NCBI GenBank assembly: GCA_039111635.1
Contig: JBCAQO010000002.1
Span: 3,534,001 to 3,598,000, forward strand
Direction: 5' to 3'
From: Heterobasidion occidentale
Lineage: Eukaryota > Basidiomycota > Agaricomycetes > Russulales > Bondarzewiaceae
Length of the DNA: 64,000 nucleotides
The notes below the pieces were generated by a model that saw only the letters and a program-made list of their open reading frames with translations, ran no database searches and had not been told where the DNA came from. A program made the translations under genes and the position numbers. Of the stretch, positions 1-12,199 are shown in pieces. How positions within the stretch are numbered: the first letter of the stretch is position 1; each line of letters begins with the position of its first letter.

Positions 1-34
1 GGATTACTAGATATCTCGACTGCGCAAAGCTCAC

Positions 35-3000
35 CCGTCCAGATCGCCTCCACCGAGACATGAGGCTAGGGATCGTTCGCCTGTAAACCGACATAAGAGA
101 TCTTGCATATTTTTTGTCTCGACAGAAACCAACATACCCACAGCCGGAAACACTACCACGTTCTTGAGATTTCGGAAAAAACAAATTTTCCCTTCCGGTG
201 GTTGCCCCACGGCCCAAACTCTCTGAACTGTGCAAAAATACGGTCATATTTAAGAACCGGAATGACCCCGTGGGAAATATGGACACTCGCCGTCACCTGG
301 GTGTACGACTGGGCTTCTAGAAAGGACACACCATCCCTTCAACCATTTTGGTTCTAGGTCAGGGGACTCCTGAACACAAGCTGGGAAACGGCATTCATAT
401 ATGGCTAGATTGATATATTGTCAGGTACCTGCTCACCAAATATTTGACCTTGTTCCAAAGTCAATACAGACTCTGCATCGAGGCCTTCTTGAATATACGC
501 CTGCCCCTCATCAGCCACACCAACAAGCAGGTAGCTGTTTGGAACGCGGATGCGAGCACGATATTTCATGTCTCGCAATGCATGGGTCGTGGTGTACCGA
601 ACCAACCGATCAAGGAAAGGATTGTCGATGGCCTTCATCTTTTTCGTCGGCTTGAAATCAAGACCGAGTTTTTCCAGTTTTTCCAGGATAAAGGGCAGCC
701 GAAATTTCGATCCCAAGCCAGTATCTCGCAACAGCTGGCGGAAATTTGCGAGAGAATCGCTGGCCATGTACACAGACGCTTTTGCTTTCTCTTGGAGATC
801 GAGGAACGCTTGCAAACGAACCTCCCTATCCTCCAGAGTCATGACGATGGGCCTGGCAGTATTTTCAGCACCCCTCGGCTGCTCTAGATGATGGATCACG
901 TACCGGTTAAAGTAACAAAAATTGGGACTGTTGAAATCCCTGGCGATCTCGATCTTCGCTCTGCTTTGGCCGGGAACGATGAACTTCTTCATCGACTTCC
1001 TGAGGCGCATCTTGATGCCCTTCAGGCGATCGTCGACTACGACGACACCTTTGTACCCCATGAACCGGATTTGATACTAAACCGAGCGAGAAGTTAGTGT
1101 GCATCGTTTAGCGCGCAGAGAGAGGAAGTCCTCACCGCCGACGGCTTGACGCTTCTGCTACTTGTGTGCCTGCGCTCGCGGCAGAGCGTCTGCCATATCA
1201 TATCGCCCAGCTCCGGAGAGATCGTGCCCACACCATCCGTGTGTATGTACGGCTCCTTTCCCAAGTCGGGCATATCGTCGTCCAGCTGGTCCGGCAGGAT
1301 GATCTCCACCGAAGTCTCAGTGGCCGTGAACGCCTGCGCGAGGCGCGCGGCGTACTTCGACGGCTGCCTGATCACGCCGCTGAAGTCGCCCAGTGACTGC
1401 CTGATCGTCTCCGCGGTGACGAGCTGACCCTCGGGATACTCGAACGGAGCAACGAACCAGACCGCGTGCTCGCGCAGCGCGGAGGTCGAGTAGCTGAGAA
1501 ACTCGAACCGCCGGCCGGCGAGCTCGAAACCTTTCTTCAACGCGCCGCCCACCCGCACCTGCAAGAACCAGGTGGCATCCACCTTCCCCTCGAAGCGGTA
1601 CGAGAGCCGGTCCTCGTCCCTGAAATCGACTCTGATGAAGTTCTCCGCAAACTCCGGGGGGAACTTGCGGATCACGCTGTTGGACTGCATCACGTACGGG
1701 CCCTCGAGGAGCAGCCGGGTCGGCGTGAACGTGACATGGTGGCACGCGAACGTGCTGCCCGAGAGCTTCATCGGCTCCACGTCCTCTATGCAGACACGGT
1801 TGAAGCACTGCAGCGGAGGCTCATGAGGCTTGCGCATACGCAACACGACCGAGTACTGGCGAAGGATTTCGTTCGCCTTGCTGCCGTGCTGCGCGACGAT
1901 GGCATCGATCGGCCGCTTCAGATCGAAAAGCTCTCTGGTATTGACGAGTCCATTGCGAAGCAGAGCTTCGACCTGGAAGGCGACCGCCCAAGGCAATGTG
2001 CTGACCCACGTATAAAGCCGGTGGACCTGCGGCTCAGCGAAAAACCCGCGCCAGAAGGCCTTGATTTTTCCATGCCTGATGGGCTGAGGTTGGCATTGTG
2101 CGTCACGGCACATCTGCTCAAACTTCAAGATGTCTCTGTGGTCATAGAGGATGACCCGCAGCTGATGAGCATACGGCGCGACTCTTTTGTGCGACTCGTC
2201 AAGGTGGGAATTCGATCCCTATCCTTGCGTTGCCTACGCTGAATGCCCTCTCGAGGGCGGTTGTTGAAGCTCCTCTCCTCCAATATAGGAGGGGTAAGCA
2301 TATCGAAGATAATAGCTGGAGGTGTGGGTGAGCGGACGACATCACGCTGATGAAGCCAGACCGACCTGCTCGTTTTGTGCTTCCTTCTGGACTCTGCACG
2401 CTATCGAGGATCAAGCCGATCTTTTTGATGTTAGAAAACTTGATCAATATGTCGATGCATTGTTCCTCGGTCATGCTTTCGCCCATCTGGGTCTGGTTGT
2501 GAGCGCACGTTACAAGCCATGATCTGAATGGAACAACGTTACCTCGATGCGAACCATCTTCCGGTCATACACAAGATCGAGGAGCCCGGCACTGCTCTTG
2601 ACGAGGTCGCGTTCGTACTCAATGGAAAAAGAACGAGCGGTATCCGGCGAATCATCCTCTTTGAACCAGATGCCAAACTGCACCTTCGCGACGCGCAGCG
2701 CCTGGTCGAGCTTTCTCAGAATCTCCTCGCGCTCTAACTCCTTCTCGGGGCCGACGTAGACAGACCTCTCCAACCTCTGCGTTATGTCTTTATAAGGTGG
2801 CTGCCGAGTTTCTGGAAAAAGATTTTCTTCTCCAGCACGCGAACGACGTGCGATTTGTCCTCGCGTAGCCACCGAAGGAAGTTAGAGCCGACCTCCCGAG
2901 GTGCCACCGTCAAGAGGCCCGTTCCATCGTTCCCGATGCCGCCGGCAGTGTTTGCATTGAGACGAACTTGGAAGTTGTGCGGCCTGCCCTTCGTTTTTGG

Positions 3001-3105
3001 GTCATCACGGTCGAACAAGTCGCGTCCATGCAAGGCCTCCTCGATGGCCTTGACCACCTCGAAGTGGGTGGCGTCGCGGTGGATGTAGTACATTTCGATG
3101 TCCAT
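35..3105 (-). CDS. RNA-dependent RNA polymerase paralogue 1 (RNAi type), C-terminus beyond the left edge
   Basis: Cellular RdRP of the QDE-1/RDR family, which makes double-stranded RNA from aberrant transcripts for Dicer. The start is the ATG at 3105; the N-terminal exon resembles the RRM-like region of RDR proteins. Translated exons show the family blocks CHHVTFTPTRLLLEGPYVMQ, YIHTDGVGTIS, a YQIRFMGYKGVVVVDDRL block after an intron at about 1090, SRSPVVHPGD (near 300), NLKNVVVFP (near 165) and GGGDLDG at about 36-55. The exon then ends in a GTGAGC donor, so the final Asp of DLDGD and the C-terminal third lie outside the window. Introns match the paralogue at 12200-16429. One intron (228-290) has a GC donor where the paralogue has GT. 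Two one-base frame breaks are visible: a T-run (fwd A-run) at 2816-2820 and a missing G near 2200. Both are homopolymer sites, so I favour sequencing error over a pseudogene. Confidence 0.85.
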
Positions 3106-5921
3106 GGTGAGGGAAATCGTAAACGTCAGTGTCAATAGTGCGTGTGTGGTGTGGGGGTGATTAGCACTTGCACAGCGGGATTGAGCACGTACAGTCGTCG
3201 AACAGATTATATACGCCGCGGGTGGGCCACTCACTCATGATAAGAGAAAGAGAAGACAATGCAATGTTGTGATCGATGCTCAGTGTTTTCTCGCAGCATT
3301 CCGGAGCAAAACAATGGAACAGTCTATCAGAACAAAAAGCCCAAGAGGCAGATAACTCGCAGATTCAGGCTTCGAATGAACGCAGGGCTGCCGCACAGTC
3401 TGTGAGCCACATATGATAATAGATTCCGCAAGATGACAAGCTAAAACAAGAACATACATGTGTCCACGATTAGTCACGGATCCCGCTGAGCGCTCGCCGC
3501 AAAGCACCCGCACAGCTAGTGAAAAGCTGCGTATTTGATCCGCGCACATCATGTGTCGCATGCTTGTACCCATGTCCTATTCTTGACCTCAGCGAAAAGT
3601 TTTACAAAGTAGCTTTGCGCTCCGCGCTCCATGACCTGAAACATGAGCACCATTGAGCTAATCACGCCCTGATACGCCAGCAAACGAGATCGGCGAGCGA
3701 AATGCGGCTGAGAAGGGCTGAGAGCAGGTGATACGCAGCACTTGCCTCGGCCAACCTGCGCGTCTATGCTACCTGGACGCCGACGCCGCTGCGACTGCTA
3801 TATGATCGTGCTGCCAGTCACGAAGCCTACTGGCTATAAAAGCAGTCACACGGTGCAATTTAAACTTCCAAGCTACGTTGGCGGCTGGCGGCTGGACGCT
3901 CCCGGGCTCGGAGAGTCACGATTACATTCCCGAGCAGGAAGGACGCAACCGCTTTCGGTCAAAAGAGGGCGAAAGATCTCGGAGAAAGAGGGGTGGGGGG
4001 ACGGGGGTGGGGTGCGAAATGAAGCCTCGAAAGGCTAAGATGAGGCCTCTAGGCGTGCCGACCCAACACTTTAGAGGTACACGGCGGTCGGATTTGATAC
4101 CACGTGGCGCTCCGCTCCATACTACCCAGGCCAACTCGAGACTGGCGCCGCCATCCTCCACCATCCCCAACCGGCGATCCCCTGACACGAAAAAAACAAA
4201 ATCACTACAGTAAGCAGAGACCTCTAAACCCTGAACGTCTGAACATGTCCAGACGGCCGCCAAGGCCCTCCACGGCCCTTTGAACTCCTCCAAATATCCA
4301 GATGAACACTAACCGAGAGCAGCCATATCCAATCTCATGCAATTAACCCTTCCCCAGGTTTTAGCCTGCGCCATGTTTCCCGACAAACGCGTACCCCGCA
4401 TCATCTGACTCAGTCGGACCCCTTCTGACCCGCTCGGACGACCCCAGCCCTCCCCAGCCCCAGTATGTAATAATCCATGGCCAGTCCTCCTTCCAGGCTT
4501 CCTTCGGATTCGGAGCTTCAGAGCCTGAGAAGCATCGGACGGAGATGGACCGACGGACGGTTTCCGACGATGCAGCGTTCCTGGGCCTGCGGATGCTGGG
4601 CCCGCAGGACAAGCTCTGACGTCTGCACACACGTTGGTGGTGACGCACAGGAAACAGCTGTCCCAGACGCCCGTCGATGATGCATGCGTGCGCTCAGCAC
4701 TGGGCGCCGAGGACCCTGTGTGCACTGTGCCTCAGGTAGACGGCCCGAAGCCAGACGACAGTTCTAAAAATGCTTCAACCCGCGATGCAAAAACAGATGT
4801 ATCATATTCTCGCCGCAGCGCGAACGTATAATCGCCCAGGCACACCGGGCGTGTATACTATCTAAACTTACCGAACGAGTGAGCGAGTGAGTGCGGAGAC
4901 GCGAGAGTGTAAGGAGAGTGCAACATGGGTAGGTAATCCAAGACAGCGAGCGAGATCGAAGAGAAACAGGAACGGCGCCAGACGCACGATCGGCTAGGCA
5001 GCGAATACACCGGTGAGAAAGAGGAAGAAACCTCGTGTAAAAAAATAAGAGATCGAAACAGCCGCTAACGGCGCCCATAGGCAACGCCGTGTAAAAAAAA
5101 ACACGAGACGAGACAGGACTGGCAATGGCATGCATGATGTGGGCTTCGATGCGAATGGGTGTCAATTGAGATGAGTATGCGTAAGGCGACGAAAAAAAAC
5201 GGGGCTACTGTATATGCAAGAGATACTTCTGCTTTTATTCCTTCCGAATCTTTCCTTTCCGAGTTTTTTGGGGCGCGGTGCGCAGACCGCTTTTCCTCCT
5301 CAACTCCCCTACGTGCCGCCGATCCCACTTCGCGACCGTGGCGTTCCAGGCGCCGGGCCTCATTAGTCGTGCGCGGCAAGGCGAGCGAGGTGATTTAAAT
5401 AGGTTTGAGTTGGGTTGACCATGATGGGTACGTTGAATGCCGAATAGATAGGTATGCGCAAATGATGCCAAAGTGGGGCACGTCGCACGGCGGATGGATA
5501 GCTGCGCGACGATAAATGGAAGAAGGCGAGTGAAATGATGACGATGCATGACGCGAATGGAGAGTCGTGGGTCGATTTTGGTCGTGAGTGGGGAATATGG
5601 CGACAGAGAGACGTCGTGGATGAATACGCAGAGCGAGACAAAGATCTGAAAGCGAGAAGATACAGAGCGTGTGAACAGCGAAGAGAAGCCACGGACGAAA
5701 GCGAGAGGCATGATGGGGATGCATAGAGCATGGGCGCGCAAGCACGAGCTCCAAGGATCGAGCGCAGCTTGTTGCGCGAACCGTTTTGAGCACCTCCAGC
5801 CTAACGTTCCCTCCCACGTCCACGCTCCCGCTCCTTCAGTCCGCTCCGCCCATTCCCAAATCCGAATATCTTGTCCTCACCCCAACCGTCCAGCTCGTTC
5901 ACACGTCTCCGGCCTCGGACC
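3106..5921. other. intergenic, nothing recognised
   Basis: About 2.8 kb between the 5' end of RdRP1 and the 3' end of the Ecl1-like gene. Open frames here are short, overlap each other on both strands and show no conserved motif. I see no tRNA, terminal inverted repeats or transposase remnant. Confidence 0.6.
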
Positions 5922-7046
5922 TCAGAAGCCGGTTCCTCCTTCAGGAGCAAAGGTGGAGACAGCGCCCTGCGAGGCGCGGGACGGTGAAGGGGAGGGCGAA
6001 CGGCTGCAGGTGCGTCGCCGAGAGGTGCCGGGTTCCCGGCGGCGCCCACGAGGCGGCGTCAGGCCCGCGCCAAAGCCTTCGCGGATATGGCCGTCGTCTA
6101 CGGTATGCACGCTCGCGAGCAGGGATGTGTTGTTGATATTGGAGTAGTGCATTCCACTCGATGGCGAGGACACGGCCAACGCGTGTGTGTGGTCAAGCGC
6201 AGGACCTGCAAGGCGAGGAGTGGTGGGCGAAGGACGCGTGGTAATGAACGAGGTAGGAGACTGGGCGGATGTCGAGCTCCGCGTGAGGAGGGAGCCGTGC
6301 TGCAAAAGGGAGAAGTATGCAGGCATGGAGGCACGTTTGTGTTTACGTTTGGCTGTAATGGTCTCTTGGTGCGCGTCCGTAGCGGAAGGGTGACGACGGT
6401 GTCCGTGAGGGGGAGGAGCGTGCAGGCTACGCGGTGAAGCAGGGATAGGCGCGTCCGAGTCATCCGTCGAGGATTGAGTAGAGGTGATGCTGTAAGCCGT
6501 GCCGAGGGAGTGGTTACCAGAGGAAGTACGACGGTGGAGGAGGGGGATGGTGGAGTGGTTATTGGTCGACGATGGTCGACGAGCGTAAGACAAGCCCGTC
6601 GGGCGAATGGCCAACGGCGCGGCACGAGTAGGCTTGAAGCCGAGATCACTGTCGTCGTCGTCCAGAGCAATTACGAGGCCGTCGCTGTCTTCATCTTCGT
6701 ACCAAGCGAGCGAAGATTTGGAGGACGAGAGAGGATAGTGGTGCTTTTGGTGGTTGAAGGACAGGGCTGCACCGAGAGCGGAGGGAACGAGCGCGGGAAC
6801 GTCATGCGCACCGGGCATGTCGTATCCGTCGAGGTGGGGGGAAGAGAAAGCAGAAGAGGCAGTTGATATAGAGGGAGAGCTTGTGTCCAAACTCTCGCAT
6901 TCGTCACTGCAGTAGATGCGGCTAAAAAGGGACGTAATGGAGTGAGCCATGCGGGCAGGTCATGGGGTATGGATGGAAGTGAGGAGGACATACCCTTCTG
7001 CCAGGACGGGGTTGCCGCATTGGAGGCAGCAATCTTCTTGGAACAT
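5922..7046 (-). CDS. Ecl1-family zinc-binding protein
   Basis: The start is the ATG at 7046. Exon 1 (6994-7046) is followed by an intron with donor GTATGT and acceptor TAG (6922-6993), then exon 2 (5922-6921); the product is about 350 aa. Splicing creates the N-terminal sequence MFQEDCCLQCGNPVLAEG joined to RIYCSDECE. This gives C7-x2-C10 and C22-x3-C26, the zinc-binding signature of the fungal Ecl1 (extender of chronological lifespan) family. The rest is low-complexity and Ser/Pro/His-rich, with an acidic stretch (DDDDSD), as is usual for the long basidiomycete members. In fission yeast, Ecl1 proteins extend lifespan and respond to zinc or sulphur limitation; a role here is inference by family. 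Reading exon 2 alone as a 342-aa frame from 6950 misses the first Cys pair and is wrong. The gene stands alone, with several kb of empty DNA on each side. Confidence 0.8.
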
Positions 7047-10000
7047 TGAGGGCGGGCAAGGAGGAGGATGGGGAGGATGGGAGAGGGGAGGAGAGGAGAG
7101 AGGAGGGGGTTATATACGGCTGTCGAGGGTCTGTCGTGAAATGGTGTGAGTGCAGGCGATGACTGGCCCAAATGAGCGATGACTCCCTCTTTCGGCCGTC
7201 ACGTTCGTCAGCCCGCGTCGGCCTCTTTGGCGTCACGCTCCGGCCGACGCACCCACTGCCCACCTCCCCGTCACCTTCCCCTCGTTACTAGCTCGCACCC
7301 GCCCGACGCGACCTCTTCCTCCCCTGCGCGCACACGCGCCCTTTTTCGTTCTCCTTCTTCTCTCTTCGTATCTACGTAATCCATCGTCTGACCCAGCCAC
7401 TCCGCCAGATCTCCCCGGCGATCTACCGTCGCTCGCCGTCACGCCTGTCACTCCCTCATATCCACGTTCGACGACCCGCTCCCACATGTCCTCCATCAGA
7501 ACCCCGTCTTTTTGTTGTCCATAACCGTCGCGCAGAACCGATGCTGCCTGCATTCAAACGTTTCCCCGCCGGCACTGGTTCCACTCTGCCGGCTACCGCA
7601 TCGGTCGTCCTGCGTGCGAGCGCGATCCACCACCAGTCCCAGTAACCCCCACAGTCCCCTTCCATGCCATTCCGATGCATTCCATCACGGCTCGGTCATC
7701 TGGTCCGAGCCATGCCACTGCCATGCCGCCATTCGACGTCTGCACCAGTCCATGCCGGTGATGCGCACTCGCACTTGGCATTTGCCCCGATCGCGTCTGA
7801 CACGCCTGACTCGTTTCGACACTCACGCCATCGCGCCACCCAGTCGCACGCGAACGTGCTCACAATCCGCCACCGCGCTCGCAATCCTCGCACGCGCGCC
7901 TCTCGCTCCCTCGCGCCGTTCGCGCCTTCCATGAAGCAATCCGAATACATCTCCGGTGGGAAGCGCCTTCGAATCCCATCAATGGATCTCGTCCCGGTCT
8001 CTCTTACAGCATCATTCCCTCGGAGACGCTCCCAGCCGCCCTTTGTCCCGAGCCTCCGCCTATCGCTCAGTTCGTCCAACACGACGAGTCACATCCGCGT
8101 TATCTCTCTCTATTGAGAAGCGGCGCTCGTATTTTTGCGCGCTATCGTGACCAGATAGCGCTACGGCGTCAGTAGCCTTTTGAGCCTTGAGCTTATCGGT
8201 CGCGACTGCTCGGTCAAGTACGTTTCTTATCGTCTTCTTGTTTGAGGACATCTAAGAGCTTGTTTCGTGCGCGAGTTATGTTTAGCCTGTGTATTTGTGG
8301 CCCTACTGGCACCTGCACAACGAAATACCCCGTAACAGATGGATCACCGATGCGGTACTCGTACGACTCTTGTCTTGAGAACTCGCGCAGTCGACCCAGG
8401 TCGACCCAACCCCAACTATCGTTTTGATACGCGTTCTTCACCCGCCTTTCCGCGTTTCCCCGCCGTGCATAGCCCATCAGGGCATCGAAAGCTCTCGCAC
8501 TTCCAGGCCCCGTGCTTGCATCGTATGGCAGGCAGGATTCGGGCTCTCAAGCTCACGAATAAAGCTCGCCGCACCTAGACTCGTCGAATATCAAATCTTC
8601 GCCCTTCTTTTCCCTCGTCTTTGCCCTTCCAGGTGCTTCCTCACCAGCTTCATAACAGGCAGGGGCGACCCCGCTATCCAGCGCAAACATCCTCGGCGGA
8701 CATCGGTGGTAAACCTGTGACATCGGCGTGACGCCCTTTGCATTCCGACGGCCGTGCCGTTCCATGCCCAAAGATGGTCTCCGCAGCGCTTACCTCTGAT
8801 CCCCACAGCACCCCAACTTCACGAGCTCCTCGAGCGGCCGGATAGTTCAGGCTTATGAAGCGCGCGCACATGCTGCATGATCGACAGTGACGCCGTTCCG
8901 CTCGTCGACGTCTGGGGTCTGCAAGCGCGCACCTTGCGTGCACACGTGCATGCGGGGTTTGCGCTTTCTCCTACGTCCCCCGAGGCTCGTGCGCCCTCCT
9001 TCACACAAGCGGCAACCCTAGAATTGAAGCAGCGGTGAGCGGCCCCTTTTCTCCATCCAACGTTCCATTCGCGTGAAGGCTGCGTGACGGCGAGTTGCGT
9101 CGCGGTGCATAGCTCTGGTTATTCTTAGTGTTCACGCGCGAGCGTGAGCCCCCATCACGTCATGTACGCGTCGTAAGGCGCGTCTCATGCCAACGATCAC
9201 GTTGCGCTCTGCATCCGCAGGTCAGGCGTGTAAAATTCACAAAGGATCTGTACTTCGTTTTTGGCTTTCCGCGGCCAATAGATGCGTGTCCCGTGATGAT
9301 CCAGATGGATCCCTTGGCTGTGAGAAATCGACGTCTCGCTCGGCAACGTCCCAGCCGACTCGTGTCTGTCGCAATTGATTGCCAATTTGCATCCGCTCGG
9401 AGGGGGATGCTGCGGCTCGGACGCCCGAACGTCAGCATCCGCGGGGTCGTTCTCTTGTGCGCTGTGCGCCGTGTGGCGCCCGTGGGACGCGGGTCATGTT
9501 TTCGGGGATGAGACTGAATTTCCCTAGCTTGGATATTATTTACCTTGATGCGTCGCTCTCGACTCCCAATTCAGCGCAGATGGCATCTCCAATAAATGGG
9601 GGCCCGGAACGGCCGTAAGTTTATTTCGTGTATCCTCGATTTGGACTTCGCTCAAATCACTTCACCGAAGGTTAGGGCGCGGATCCGTTGTCGAGGTCAT
9701 GATTTCGGCTACGCTGACTGATGAAATTCACGCAGGTTGTGGGGTGTGCGAGCGGTCGTGGTGTACACCATGTACATAGTGACGTGAACACTGAATAATG
9801 CCTGACGCGATCGTCATACATGGCGTCGACAGATGAATGGTTAACCTCCATTTGCGACATAGGCCGATCCAGCTCATTATTTAATTTAACAGCGGCCGTG
9901 CACCCTTCAAGTACTCCCGCTTCACTTCCAGCCTGGACGGGTGTGCGCGGTGCGTGAATTCCATGCGTGTGTAACGCAGTTCTCGTGCTGGCTCGGGCGC

Positions 10001-12199
10001 TCTTGATGGCGTAAATTCAGCGTGACGGGCGCAACCGCCCTGCGGGGCGGCCACAGATTGGGGTGCGTGCACGTCAAAGTCGTGGTGATGGACTGCGCGA
10101 CCGCCTGGTTGCGCCGCGTCGGGATATCCCGTCGGGGCAGTGGCGGCGTGGATTTAGGGTGCGTTGGAGGCGGCCCTCGGAGGAGTCGTCGAATTGGTCC
10201 TGGGGCGGACGGGGAATTGAATTTCCTCACTCGTTGTATCCTGCTGCATCATGGGCATGAAACGGCTTGGAATCCGGTCGCGCGCGCGCTCGCCCATGCA
10301 TGGCATCATTCTCGGGACTTAGCGACTCATTGTGCTCGCCGTCGCGTGTCTGAGACATGGCCTTGTCAATGTTTGCCGCTTGTAAGCATGCTCAAATCCA
10401 TTATTGATCCTTACGAAATCACAGGTCTCTTTTTCCCAGCACGATTGCTCATGCAAGCCGTTCCGAAACCAAGCAGTGGCGTTGCGGGGTGGGGCCGAGT
10501 TCTCGTCCTCTCGTCAGTCTAGGCCAGGCCCTCCAGGCCTCAGATCTCAGAGACAGCCTGTGTAAGGACTGTGTAAGGTCCAGGCTACGCGCGCGGACAA
10601 CGCCGGGAAGCGCCGGGAGGTATTTGGCGGCACCCCAAACATCACTTACAGTTGTTGGCCGGCCCTGGTGTGACAACCCTTGATTCGTACATATGATGCA
10701 CGATCCAGGCTCAAGTGCGCGGGAACGCGAGTCCATCAAGGACCCGTTTACGAAGATTCGCGGTTCTTTGGTCACCTGTATTTTTCTGTCTCCAACTGAG
10801 GTTTGCGTCAGGTTGCGACGTCCCGCTCAGGGGTGATACTCTCCCAGTGAAGCCCCGCGGCGGGCGAACCTCCGAACCACGACGCCTTCCTCTTTGGGAA
10901 GACAATGGCCGCAGCTCACGTATAGACGCGACGGCTTCACTCGATCCGCGTACAATGGCAGATCTGCGCGCCGCCAGCGACTCCCCGTTTTCTTTGTTCT
11001 TTCGATGCCGAGGCGCACTTCTGTGCGCGAGCGCACCCGGGCGACGGCGTGGGCCTGCCCGCTGTTGAAATGGGCTTGTGGACGCGTATGTAACCAAGGG
11101 CTCCGAGTCCGTCACTGGTACTCGGCAACGGTGCGGGATTCACAGGCGTGGATTTGCAAGATCGTCTCGATGACAACGGCGGCAGTCGTCGCAGGCAGGC
11201 CGCTGCAGGCTCTCCGGCCGGACACCTCGCTTCGAAATACTGCATGTTCCACTTATGTTCCTTGGAAAAAAATAGTATTTACTGCTTATGGGTCCGCATG
11301 TTACAATCTTTTTTAATTACCTGGTTAGCACATTGTCCTGATCGATCGCGCGTAAGTACACGGTGCCGATGCTATTGTTGATTCGAAGCACCAAAATCTG
11401 TGTTGAGTAGGGACACTGTAGGGACCGCTGATCCGGAGGTCCTAGATCGGACCATATCATTTTGACGGACAGCGATAGCTTTTTATAAAAACGAAATACT
11501 CTTATACGTATTTAGCGAACAATGAATTCTGGAATTCAGAGGACGAAGCATAGTGGTTTCTGCCGGCGGGACTTGGGGGGCTAGAGAAATGATCCACGTG
11601 ACTTTCCCAGAAGCGAGGGCAGTGGATTCTCCATCCATTTTTGCCTCTTGTAGATTCACTTACGGACCATCATCGCACGCTACAGCCTTTCGTTCATCAT
11701 GATGAGCTGTATCAGGATCTATGTGTGCTAAAACTGTTTGACGTTTCACAATTCCCATGTTCCTACTCAATTCACGCCCCACTCATGACCGCAATATTCA
11801 CAACTGCAGCATCAGATCGTAGCTCTGATCTGAACGAGGGGAAGATAGGACCGTCCGAGATGTGAAAGACACGTACTCAGGGCACGCAGCCGATTGCTCA
11901 AGCGCTCAGACATGTTCTATTAGGCTCGCAGCACCCTTGGTAGCGTTCATTCACGACTGCTGACCTCTAATATTGACGCTCATGTGCCGTTCTGCAGAGA
12001 GGTGTGGTGCCGGTGACGGGCGTAGACACAACGTGCTTCCCGATTGGTGGCTTGTAGATCGCTGGACACTGCGGGTGAGTAGGCCTCGTGATCAGTCTGC
12101 GCTTATCCTCCTACTTAACGACTTGCGCAGACAGGCTGCGGCATGCAACCTCTCCTACACCTCTCCTAGCTTTTGACCTTGTATCCTCCACACCAGAAC
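7047..12199. other. long intergenic stretch, no recognised gene
   Basis: About 5.1 kb between the Ecl1-like gene and RdRP2. The immediate upstream part (7050-7140) is a polypurine/polypyrimidine stretch suitable as the Ecl1 promoter. The remainder is GC-rich with short, mutually overlapping frames on both strands. The only segment with coding-like composition is on the minus strand at 8214-8477, listed separately. No repeats with clear termini were seen. Confidence 0.55.
8214..8477 (-). CDS. short unidentified reading frame, possibly a gene fragment
   Basis: An 87-codon frame with an ATG at 8477. Its second half reads like a normal protein (for example NDSWGWVDLGRLREFSR and YFVVQVPVGPQIHRLN) with sensible third-position GC bias, unlike the surrounding frames. 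I recognise no family and found no convincing upstream exon. It could be the end of an eroded gene or chance. Confidence 0.2.
   Translation of the reverse strand: MGYARRGNAERRVKNAYQNDSWGWVDLGRLREFSRQESYEYRIGDPSVTGYFVVQVPVGPQIHRLNITRARNKLLDVLKQEDDKKRT

Noticed and set aside
405..1061. RdRP1 looked truncated by a stop at 405, before the catalytic motif
   Set aside because: A GTGAGC donor lies just before that stop, and further exons on the minus strand at 35-380 carry SRSPVVHPGD, VVVFP and GGGDLDG. The gene continues off the left edge.
7179..8251. Overlapping frames on both strands around 7.2-8.2 kb
   Set aside because: Arg/Ser/Pro-rich frames in all registers reflect GC-rich, stop-poor sequence. 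No motifs or splice-supported extension were seen.
3106..12199. A transposon between the RdRP genes
   Set aside because: I looked for terminal repeats, reverse transcriptase, integrase or transposase motifs and saw none.
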